A stretch of DNA of 64,000 bases. It comes from CAIOHW01 sp046317855 (GTDB taxonomy: Bacteria > Bdellovibrionota > UBA1018). The stretch is from NCBI GenBank assembly GCA_046317855.1, contig JBKCVM010000034.1, positions 1-64,000 of the forward strand, in the 5' to 3' direction. The position numbers and the translations under genes are program-made. Positions within the stretch are counted from its first letter, which is position 1. Each line of letters begins with the position of its first letter. Below, piece after piece: positions 43,084 through 50,479 of this stretch. Below the pieces are notes generated by a model. The model ran no database searches, was not told the origin of the DNA, and was given only the letters and a program-made list of their open reading frames with translations.

Positions 43084-44076
43084 TTAACGGACATCATAGG
43101 CAAAGTTCTGGGTTTTACCGTCTCTTTTGACGCACAGCTCGATGTGATTTGCAGTCCTGAGCTGGCCAAGAAGTTCAAGCGCTTTGGCAGGATCATTCAC
43201 AGGCTGACCATCGATTCCACAAATGATGTCTTGGTCTTTGAGACCCAGTTTTCCAAAAAATCCTTCTGGCATCACTTGAAAGAGTTTGTAGCCTGCAGGT
43301 ACGCCGTTCTCGTAATGCGGTACTGCTCGCGCTTGTGTGAGCACCGAGTTGAGATCGGCAAAGGCTCGGTCGAGCTCATTTTTTGGGACGTTAAAGTTGT
43401 TTCCTTGTCTCTCGATGGAGCCCGAAGCCTTACTCGGCGCAAGCCCAACTCGAGGCAGGTTGGCGTCAAGCTCCTCGGGGAGTTCAACGAATTCACGTCT
43501 GCCTGATGAAGTGTTGATGAAGATGACTTTGCGCGGTTCAATCTTAATGATTTTTGCCTTGCTTGGAATTTCGTCGTCGATTCGAACGGGATAGACTGCA
43601 GATGCTGATCGATCTTCGATAGTCGCAATCGAACGCAGTTCGTCCCTTAAAATGATCGTACCGACCAAGTTAAAGGGGAGTGAAGTCCTGACGGGGGTCC
43701 CTCCTTGGTCAGGAGCCATTCCGCCCTCTGTGTCTTCTCCAGGGATCTTTCCAGCGCTGCTGAAGAGGTTTCGATTAAAGATAACGGCATAGTCATCTGC
43801 GGTGGGCGGGCGTCGGAAAGAGCCACTGGAGATACCGCTGGGTTCAAGTCCTCTCACTCTGGGTTGTGGGAGTTTGCTCTGAATCACAATCGAAACCAGG
43901 TCCGAGACAAAGTATGCAGACACGAACAGTGTGCCCAGCTTTGAGTAAAAGCTCAGGTCCCGCTTCTTGAGTCGTGTCAGCAGGGCCTCGGTCCCGGTGG
44001 AGATCCATCGGGCTCCTTGGGTTTTTGTGATCGCCTGAGCACGATCCAGCCATTGTCTGATTTTGGTTTGGTTCAT
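43084..44076 (-). CDS. gspC: type II secretion protein GspC
   Basis: 330 residues from ATG 44076; GTG 44133 is also open and neither has a good Shine-Dalgarno. A membrane helix lies at about 50-70 (GTLFVSAYFVSDLVSIVIQ), then the homology region (FNRNLFSSAGKIPGE, FNLVGTIILRDE, DDEIPSKAKI) and a C-terminal PDZ-like domain (GYKLFQVMPEGFFGKLGLKDQDIICG). GspC joins the inner-membrane platform to GspD. First gene of the gspCDEFGHIJKLMN run; no prepilin peptidase (gspO) is in the window. Confidence 0.9.
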   Translation of the reverse strand: MNQTKIRQWLDRAQAITKTQGARWISTGTEALLTRLKKRDLSFYSKLGTLFVSAYFVSDLVSIVIQSKLPQPRVRGLEPSGISSGSFRRPPTADDYAVIFNRNLFSSAGKIPGEDTEGGMAPDQGGTPVRTSLPFNLVGTIILRDELRSIATIEDRSASAVYPVRIDDEIPSKAKIIKIEPRKVIFINTSSGRREFVELPEELDANLPRVGLAPSKASGSIERQGNNFNVPKNELDRAFADLNSVLTQARAVPHYENGVPAGYKLFQVMPEGFFGKLGLKDQDIICGIDGQPVNDPAKALELLGQLRTANHIELCVKRDGKTQNFAYDVR

Positions 44077-44212
44077 GGCTACAGTGCATTGAACGCAAGA
44101 GCAGTGCCAATCAGGACGAGAAAATTTTGACACTTCTTAAGCGGTCAGCGCCATTGAGAGTGAATCCGGAGTGATCGAGTTCTGACCTCTGACGCTCGAG
44201 AGACTGAGGCTT

Positions 44213-44241
44213 TTGACAAAATGTCAGAGCACTCGTTTTAG
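44213..44241 (+). promoter_or_regulatory. candidate sigma-70 promoter of the acyl-CoA dehydrogenase gene
   Basis: -35 TTGACA (44213-44218, consensus), 17-bp spacer, -10 TTTTAG (3 of 6). The first operator overlaps the -35 box. The -10 match is modest, so the call is tentative. Confidence 0.4.
44214..44226. promoter_or_regulatory. operator-like palindrome TGACA-AAA-TGTCA (site 1)
   Basis: Perfect 5+3+5 inverted repeat. It is the exact reverse complement of the site at 44255-44267, whose centre is 41 bp away, close to four helical turns. It overlaps the candidate -35 box. Confidence 0.7.
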
Positions 44242-44254
44242 CGAACCTTGCCAC

Positions 44255-44267
44255 TGACATTTTGTCA
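44255..44267. promoter_or_regulatory. operator-like palindrome TGACA-TTT-TGTCA (site 2)
   Basis: Second member of the pair, just downstream of the expected transcription start and 22 bp before the ATG. A dimeric repressor bound at both sites would fit a fatty-acid-degradation control, but no regulator gene is adjacent. Confidence 0.7.
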
Positions 44268-44289
44268 TCTCAGGAGCATACTTTGGGAT

Positions 44290-46044
44290 ATGAACTCAAA
44301 AGACGCTGCCAGCAATTCGGTCATGAAGTCCTTGTTCTTTGGAGAAGTGCGCGAGGACCTACTTTTTCCATATCCAAAGATGAGTCAAGAGACCCAAGGG
44401 ACGGTCTCGATGGTCCTCGATTCAATCGAGAAGTTTGCAAAAGATCATGTGCGTTCTTCAGAATGGGACGACGCAGGCAAGATGCCTCGTGAAATCGTGA
44501 ATCAGGCGGCCGAGCTCGGTTTGATGGGCCTCGGGGTCCCGGAGGATCTGGGGGGGCTTGGCTTTAGTCAAATGGCCTACGCTCGAGTGTTTCAAATGCT
44601 CTCGACCGTGGATGCTTCGCTGGCGGTCACTTTGGGTGCCCACCAAAGCATCGGATATAAAGCAGTGCTTCTTTTTGGAACCGATGAACAAAAAAAACGT
44701 TGGCTCCCTCGTCTAGCGTCCGGCTCCATGGTGGCCTGTTACTGCCTGACGGAACCAGGAAGCGGCTCGGATGCAGCTTCGATTAAAACCAAGGCAGTGC
44801 TGTCGGCTGACGGCAGTCACTACGTGATCACAGGAAATAAACTCTGGATTACCAACGGCGGAATTGCTGATTTTATGACCGTCTTTGCAAAAGTGGATTT
44901 TAAGGATCCCAAGACGGGGGAGACTTCTGAGAAAGTCACCTGCTTTGCGCTTGAGCTTCCGGCCCAAGGAGTGACCGTTGGGCCTGCTGAACATAAATTG
45001 GGCATTCGGGCCTCTTGGACTAATGCCGTCCATTTTGACCAAGTCAAAGTGCCTGTTCAAAACGTCATTGGGGGCGAGGGCCAGGGCTTCAAAGTAGCCA
45101 TGGGAGTGCTCAATCATGGCCGGATGGGTCTTGCAGCAGGAAGTGTGGGCGCTGCAAAGAAACTCATGGCCTCAGCGATTGAGCATTGCAACGAACGAGT
45201 CCAGTTCAAAAAGAAAATTGGCGAGTTTGGGATGATCAAAGAAAAGATCGCCCGAATGATGTCTAATCTCTATGCAGCAGAAAGCATGGTTTTCATGACC
45301 ACAAGCCTCATTGATCGGGGTAATGTGGATTATTCCATCGAAAGCGCCGCAGCCAAAGTCTTTGCCACTGAGATGCTTTGGGAGGTTGCCGACGAGAACC
45401 TTCAGATTTGGGCAGGCTTGGGCTTCATGAAGGAGTATCCCTTTGAAAGGGCGCTTCGAGACGCGCGAATCAATCGAATCTTTGAGGGTACCAATGAAAT
45501 TTTACGAGCCTTCGTAGCGCTCTCTGGGATGCAGGGACCAGGTCAGGAGCTGGCAGGGCTTGCCGATGCGATCAAGCATCCGCTCAAAGGACTGGGGGTC
45601 GTGGGAGAGTTTGCTGCAAGAAATGTCCGTCAGAGAGTGTTCGGCACGAGTTTGTCCAAGCCGCATCCCGCTCTCAAAAAGCAAGCGGCGATGATTGAAG
45701 ACTACTCAGTCGAGTTTGCGACTCAAGTGCAGGTTCTTCTTCGGAGACATGGAAAGAGCATTCACTTGATGCAGTTTGCTCAAAAGCGCCTTGCTGAGAT
45801 TGCAATCGATCTTTACGCCATGATGTGCACGCTCTCGCGTGTGACTGCTCAGATTGAGTCCAAGGGAGGTGAGGCTTGTGAGTTTGAAATTGCGCTCACG
45901 GCCACTTTTTTCAATCGGGCATCGAAGCGGATTGAGGCGCATTTTCTGTCCATGGATCGAAACGATGACGAGATCATGAAGTACATTGCAGAAAAATCCT
46001 ATGAACTCGGAAAGGCACCGTTTGACATCATGACGGACGGGTGA
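44290..46044 (+). CDS. acyl-CoA dehydrogenase, long C-terminal-extended type
   Basis: 584 residues from ATG 44290 (AGGAG 13 nt upstream). First step of fatty-acid beta-oxidation, FAD-dependent. N-terminal helices, CYCLTEPGSGSDAASIKT in the middle, WITNGGIADFMTVFAKV, and the catalytic Glu in RIFEGTNEILR near residue 400. About 170 residues follow that Glu, as in very-long-chain enzymes (VLCAD/ACAD9 type), pointing to long-chain substrates and possible membrane association. It is divergent from the gsp operon and stands alone behind two operators. Confidence 0.94.
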   Translation: MNSKDAASNSVMKSLFFGEVREDLLFPYPKMSQETQGTVSMVLDSIEKFAKDHVRSSEWDDAGKMPREIVNQAAELGLMGLGVPEDLGGLGFSQMAYARVFQMLSTVDASLAVTLGAHQSIGYKAVLLFGTDEQKKRWLPRLASGSMVACYCLTEPGSGSDAASIKTKAVLSADGSHYVITGNKLWITNGGIADFMTVFAKVDFKDPKTGETSEKVTCFALELPAQGVTVGPAEHKLGIRASWTNAVHFDQVKVPVQNVIGGEGQGFKVAMGVLNHGRMGLAAGSVGAAKKLMASAIEHCNERVQFKKKIGEFGMIKEKIARMMSNLYAAESMVFMTTSLIDRGNVDYSIESAAAKVFATEMLWEVADENLQIWAGLGFMKEYPFERALRDARINRIFEGTNEILRAFVALSGMQGPGQELAGLADAIKHPLKGLGVVGEFAARNVRQRVFGTSLSKPHPALKKQAAMIEDYSVEFATQVQVLLRRHGKSIHLMQFAQKRLAEIAIDLYAMMCTLSRVTAQIESKGGEACEFEIALTATFFNRASKRIEAHFLSMDRNDDEIMKYIAEKSYELGKAPFDIMTDG

Positions 46045-46152
46045 CCGGGGAGGCGGGTCGTTCTTGGGGTAGACAAGAGGTCACTTTTTATTAAATTTTT
46101 ATAAACCATCATAAAATCAATATCTTACGATTTCCTACAGTCCGTGTCAGGT

Positions 46153-46181
46153 TTGACTCAGGCTGGCTTTGGTGCTACATT
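46153..46181 (+). promoter_or_regulatory. sigma-70-type promoter of carD
   Basis: -35 TTGACT (5 of 6), 17-bp spacer, -10 TACATT (4 of 6). An AT-rich block (about 46080-46135) lies directly upstream and could act as an UP element. Transcription would start about 22 bp before the carD ATG. The rest of the 165-bp gap shows nothing else. Confidence 0.6.
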
Positions 46182-46209
46182 CCCGCAGTCCTTTTGTGAG
46201 GTAGTCCCA

Positions 46210-46704
46210 ATGGCCAGTACGTTGTTCAAGGTCGGCGACAATGCAGTTTATCCAGCTCACGGCGTGACCGTCGTGAAGCGCATCGATGAACGGGACGTCG
46301 GCGGCAAAAAGAAGAAGTTCTACGTTCTGCAAGTCGTCGAGAACCAGATGACCATCATGGTGCCGACCGACAATGCGGATTCCGTTGGATTGCGCGAGAT
46401 CATTTCTGCCAAGGACGTTCAAACCGTCTATAAAATCCTTAAGCAGCGCAACATCAAGATCGACCAGACCACCTGGAATCGCCGTTATCGCGAATACATG
46501 GAGAAGATCAAGACCGGCTCCGTGTTTGAAATCGCCGAAGTGCTGCGAAACCTCTTTTTGCTTCGCCACAGCAAGGACCTCTCTTTTGGTGAGCGAAAGA
46601 TGTTGGACCAGGCCAAGCAGCTCCTCGTCCGCGAGATCTCGCTGGCTCGGCAGGCCCAAGAATCTGTAATTGAGCAAGAAATCCAAACGATTTTTGCTTC
46701 CTGA
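46210..46704 (+). CDS. carD: CarD/CdnL-family RNA polymerase-binding regulator
   Basis: 164 residues from ATG 46210 (GAGG 8 nt upstream). Tudor-like RNA polymerase-interacting domain at the start (FKVGDNAVYPAHGVTVVKRI, FYVLQV, MTIMVPTDNADSVGLREI) and a helical DNA-contacting domain at the end (RRYREYMEKIKTGSVFEIAEVLRNL, LSFGERKMLDQAKQLL). It stabilises open complexes, notably at rRNA promoters in mycobacteria and myxobacteria. Monocistronic by its own promoter and a strong terminator. Confidence 0.95.
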   Translation: MASTLFKVGDNAVYPAHGVTVVKRIDERDVGGKKKKFYVLQVVENQMTIMVPTDNADSVGLREIISAKDVQTVYKILKQRNIKIDQTTWNRRYREYMEKIKTGSVFEIAEVLRNLFLLRHSKDLSFGERKMLDQAKQLLVREISLARQAQESVIEQEIQTIFAS

Positions 46705-46730
46705 CTTTGTCCCGGTTGGACTATCTTTGA

Positions 46731-46766
46731 CCCCGGCCCTGAAAGAGTTGGGCCGGGGTTTTTTTT
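46731..46766 (+). terminator. strong intrinsic terminator of carD, abutting cysS start
   Basis: CCCCGGCCC (46731-46739) pairs perfectly with GGGCCGGGG (46750-46758), loop 10 nt, then eight T. The next base is the A of the cysS ATG. Confidence 0.92.
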
Positions 46767-48263
46767 ATGTCCGTACCGCTGCAGATCCGAGTCACGAACA
46801 CCCTGACGGGTAACAAAGAGCCGCTCCAAACTCGCGAGCCCGGCAAGATCACGCTCTATTCTTGCGGCCCTACCGTTTACAACTTCATCCATATCGGCAA
46901 TCTGCGCGCTGCACTGGCTGCTGATCTCTTCTTCCGATTTTTCAAGCGCGCCGGCTACCAGGTGAATTTTGTGCGCAACTATACGGATGTGGATGACAAG
47001 ATCATCAAGCGCGCTCTTGAAGAAAGGATTACTTCAGAAGAAGTGGCCCGAAAGTACATTCAAGAGGTCGAGCGCGACTTTGCGCTGGCGGGCCTACAGG
47101 AGCCTACTCACAAGACCACAGTTACGACCCACATGCCTGAGATCGTAGCCATGATCGAAAGGATCATTTCGAACGGCCACGGCTATGCTGTCGACGGAGA
47201 AGTGTTCTTTTCAGTTTCCAGTTTTCCTGAGTATGGAAAACTTTCGCACAAGAAACTGGACGAGCTTGAAGTGGGCGCCCGGGTCGAAGTCAACGAGCGT
47301 AAGCGCAGTGGACTTGATTTTTCGCTCTGGAAGCCTGCTAAGCCCGGAGAGCCTTCTTGGGATTCACCTTGGGGCAAGGGGCGGCCCGGCTGGCACATCG
47401 AGTGCTCGGCCATGGCGTCGAAGTGGCTGGGCGACCAGATTGACGTGCATCACGGGGGCGAGGATCTGATTTTTCCGCACCACGAAAATGAGATTGCCCA
47501 GAGTGAGTGTGCGTCGGGCTGTGCTCCTTTTGTTAAATTTTGGCTGCATTCTGCTTTTCTGACGATCTCTAAAGAAAAAATGTCCAAGAGTGTGGGCAAC
47601 GTGTTTTTGGCGCGGGAGTTTTTGTCGCAGTACTCAGGTGAGGTGGCTCGGGCGCTTCTGCTTTCAGCCCATTATCGTTCGATCCTCGATTTTAGTGAGG
47701 ACTCCATCGATCAGGCGCTGACTGGGCTCTCGCGTATCTATGAGGCTAAGCAAAAAGCTTTCGATTTGCTCAAGACCAGACGTGCAGTGCCGGACCTGAG
47801 GGCCGAGGCCATCTGGGGAGAGTTTGTGCAAGATTGCGAGAAGACTCGAAGGCTTTTTGACGAGGCCATGTGCAACGACTTTAATACTCCAGAAGTCTTT
47901 GCGGCGCTCTTTCAGTTGGTGCGCGAGTTCAATCGTGTCTCGGCCGAACCTCTGGCGTTGGCCACGCCTGCAGCGAGCTTGGGAGCCCAAGCTTTGGTGG
48001 ATCTGCTTGAAAAAGACCTGGGAGAGATCACTGGGATCGGGCGGCAAGATCCAGTGCGTGCTCTGGCTGATCTTTCTCGGATTCGAGCGGCACGCGCAGG
48101 CAGCAAGATTACTCCTGAGCAGGTGGAGTCACTTCTGGTCGAACGCAGAGAGGCCAGAAAAGCCAAAAACTTTGCGCGGGCCGATGATATCCGCAAGGAG
48201 CTCGATGCGCAGGGTGTGACGATCAAGGACGGTCCCCAGGGTACAACCTGGGAGTACCGCTGA
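46767..48263 (+). CDS. cysS: cysteinyl-tRNA synthetase
   Basis: 498 residues. Class I synthetase: zinc cysteine and signature in LYSCGPTVYNFIHIGNLR (HIGN variant of HIGH), YTDVDDKIIKRA, WHIECSAMASKWLG, HHGGEDLIFPHHENE and KMSKSVGN. C-terminal anticodon domain complete. ATG 46767 directly follows the T run of the carD terminator and has no Shine-Dalgarno; no other in-frame start lies before the conserved core. uvrB begins 11 bp after its stop. Confidence 0.97.
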   Translation: MSVPLQIRVTNTLTGNKEPLQTREPGKITLYSCGPTVYNFIHIGNLRAALAADLFFRFFKRAGYQVNFVRNYTDVDDKIIKRALEERITSEEVARKYIQEVERDFALAGLQEPTHKTTVTTHMPEIVAMIERIISNGHGYAVDGEVFFSVSSFPEYGKLSHKKLDELEVGARVEVNERKRSGLDFSLWKPAKPGEPSWDSPWGKGRPGWHIECSAMASKWLGDQIDVHHGGEDLIFPHHENEIAQSECASGCAPFVKFWLHSAFLTISKEKMSKSVGNVFLAREFLSQYSGEVARALLLSAHYRSILDFSEDSIDQALTGLSRIYEAKQKAFDLLKTRRAVPDLRAEAIWGEFVQDCEKTRRLFDEAMCNDFNTPEVFAALFQLVREFNRVSAEPLALATPAASLGAQALVDLLEKDLGEITGIGRQDPVRALADLSRIRAARAGSKITPEQVESLLVERREARKAKNFARADDIRKELDAQGVTIKDGPQGTTWEYR

Positions 48264-48274
48264 GGGCGCCTGCA

Positions 48275-50455
48275 GTGGCTCCAGTTTTTGGAGATCGAAA
48301 GTTCAAGCTGGCCACACCTTTTCAGCCAACCGGTGACCAGCCGCAGGCAATCGAGGCGCTCTCTCGGGGATTGATTCAAGGTCAAAAGAGTCAGGTGCTT
48401 TTGGGGGTCACGGGCTCGGGTAAGACCTTTACGATGGCCAACGTCATTGCCCGAGTGAACAAGCCCACGTTGATTCTGTGCCATAACAAGACACTCGCAG
48501 CGCAATTGTTCTCGGAATTTAGGGAGTTCTTTCCAGAAAATGCTGTCGAGTACTTCGTCAGCTACTACGACTATTACCAGCCTGAAGCCTATATTCCTTC
48601 GACCGACACTTATATCGAGAAGGACTCAGCCATCAATGAGGAGATCGACAAGCTCAGGCATTCAGCTACTCGGTCGCTACTGGATCGCAACGACGTGATC
48701 ATCGTTTCTTCAATCTCCTGCATCTACGGTCTGGGTTCGCCCGAAGCTTATGAGGGCATGCTGCTCTATCTTGAAGAGGGGCGCGAGCTGAAGCGACAAG
48801 AAATGCTGCATAAGCTCATCGAGATCCAGTACCAGCGCAATGACGTAGATTTTCATCGCGGAACGTTTCGGGTGCGCGGGGATGTGGTGGAGATTTTTCC
48901 TGCCTACGAAGAAGATCGTGCGATTCGTGTGGAGTTTTTTGGAGATGAGATTGAGAGCCTTTCTGAAATTGACCCTCTCCGAGGAGTGAGGCTGCAAAAA
49001 ATCCCTAAAGTAACGATCTATCCGGGTAGCCACTATGTAACGACGGCCGAGAGCCGCAAGCGGGCAATCGAATCTATCCGGATCGAACTCAGAGAGCGCC
49101 TGCAAGAATTGCGAGTGAACCAGCGGCTGCTCGAGGCGCAGCGGCTAGAACAGAGGACGATGTTTGACCTCGAGATGATGGAAGAGATTGGCTTCTGTCA
49201 GGGGATTGAAAACTATTCTCGGCACCTGACCGGTCGTCCGCCTGGAGCCCCGCCGCCCACGTTGCTGGAGTATTTTTCTAAAGATTGGCTTCTGGTCGTC
49301 GATGAAAGTCACGTGACTGTCCCGCAAATCGGAGGAATGTACCGAGGGGATCGCGCGCGAAAATCCACTCTCGTCGAACACGGTTTCAGACTTCCGTCCG
49401 CGCTCGATAATCGCCCGCTGAACTTCGAGGAGTGGGAGGGGTGCCTCAATCAGACGGTTTTTGTTTCTGCCACCCCTGGGGAGTATGAGCTTGTAAAAAC
49501 GGGCGGAGAAGTGGTCGAGCAGGTGATTCGTCCGACCGGTCTTTTGGATCCAATCGTCGAAGTGAGACCGGCTGGAACCCAAGTGGATGACCTACTGGGT
49601 GAGATCCGCAAACGCACTGAGAAAGGCCATCGTGTGCTCGTGACGACTCTCACCAAGAAGCTTGCCGAAGACCTGACGCGCTACTCCACCGAAAAAGGCG
49701 TGAAGGTGAAGTACCTCCACTCTGACATCGACACGCTCGAGCGCATCGAAATCCTGCGAGACCTGCGAATGGGGCTCTTTGATGTCCTGATCGGGATCAA
49801 TCTTCTCAGGGAGGGGTTGGACCTGCCAGAGGTCTCTCTCGTGGCGATCTTGGATGCCGACAAAGAGGGCTTCTTGCGCAGTCAGCGTTCGCTGATCCAG
49901 ACGATCGGGCGCGCAGCGCGAAATGCAGAGGGTTTTGTTGTTCTGTACGCTGACAAAGTTACCGATAGTATGCGGGTAGCGATCGACGAAACCCGACGAA
50001 GACGGGCCATCCAAGAAGAGTATAATCTTAAAAACGGGATCACTCCGCGCACGGTGCAGAAGGCTATTCCTGCACCCATGGTTTCGGGTGAGGGGACAGA
50101 GGGGGGTGATGGCAGTTTTGTTTCAAGCGCCCGAAAGTCCGAAAAGCAAAACTCGGCTGTACTGGCCAAACGGGCACTCCGGACCGGGGCTGGATCAGGG
50201 CACTCCAAGAGCCTTTGGACGGCCGCCGAAGACGCCGTGGCTGGGCTTGACCTTCTCGATGCCGCAGCAACCGTCGATGCGATTGCTGAGACAGCCGGTG
50301 AGTATTTCACCAAGATCGAGGAACTTGCTAAATCTATGCGCAAGATGGAAGCAGACATGCGCGAGGCTGCGCAGAAGCTTGACTTCGAGCAGGCGGCCCG
50401 CCTGAGAGATAGGCTTCGAAGACTTCGTGCTCTATCGCTCGGGCTGGCACTCTAA
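48275..50455 (+). CDS. uvrB: excinuclease ABC subunit B
   Basis: 726 residues, GTG start, longer than the usual ~670. Helicase Walker A LGVTGSGKT near residue 45, damage-probing hairpin YYDYYQPEAYIPS, DESHVTVPQIGGMYRGD, VLIGINLLREGLDLPEVSLV and QTIGRAARN. A disordered insert of about 60 residues (around EGTEGGDGSFVSSARKSE) separates the helicase from the C-terminal UVR helix pair (MREAAQKLDFEQAARLRDR) that contacts UvrC. It verifies lesions in nucleotide-excision repair. Confidence 0.97.
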   Translation: MAPVFGDRKFKLATPFQPTGDQPQAIEALSRGLIQGQKSQVLLGVTGSGKTFTMANVIARVNKPTLILCHNKTLAAQLFSEFREFFPENAVEYFVSYYDYYQPEAYIPSTDTYIEKDSAINEEIDKLRHSATRSLLDRNDVIIVSSISCIYGLGSPEAYEGMLLYLEEGRELKRQEMLHKLIEIQYQRNDVDFHRGTFRVRGDVVEIFPAYEEDRAIRVEFFGDEIESLSEIDPLRGVRLQKIPKVTIYPGSHYVTTAESRKRAIESIRIELRERLQELRVNQRLLEAQRLEQRTMFDLEMMEEIGFCQGIENYSRHLTGRPPGAPPPTLLEYFSKDWLLVVDESHVTVPQIGGMYRGDRARKSTLVEHGFRLPSALDNRPLNFEEWEGCLNQTVFVSATPGEYELVKTGGEVVEQVIRPTGLLDPIVEVRPAGTQVDDLLGEIRKRTEKGHRVLVTTLTKKLAEDLTRYSTEKGVKVKYLHSDIDTLERIEILRDLRMGLFDVLIGINLLREGLDLPEVSLVAILDADKEGFLRSQRSLIQTIGRAARNAEGFVVLYADKVTDSMRVAIDETRRRRAIQEEYNLKNGITPRTVQKAIPAPMVSGEGTEGGDGSFVSSARKSEKQNSAVLAKRALRTGAGSGHSKSLWTAAEDAVAGLDLLDAAATVDAIAETAGEYFTKIEELAKSMRKMEADMREAAQKLDFEQAARLRDRLRRLRALSLGLAL

Positions 50456-50479
50456 GCGCATTTGCCCTAGAACCTCGGC

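Noticed and set aside
43071..43196. Longer GspD start at 43196
   Set aside because: It would overlap gspC by over 100 bp and place extra residues ahead of a clear signal peptide; ATG 43070 has a good Shine-Dalgarno.
46045..46152. Terminator after the acyl-CoA dehydrogenase
   Set aside because: The region is AT-rich but I see no stem before a T run; it is better explained as the upstream part of the carD promoter.
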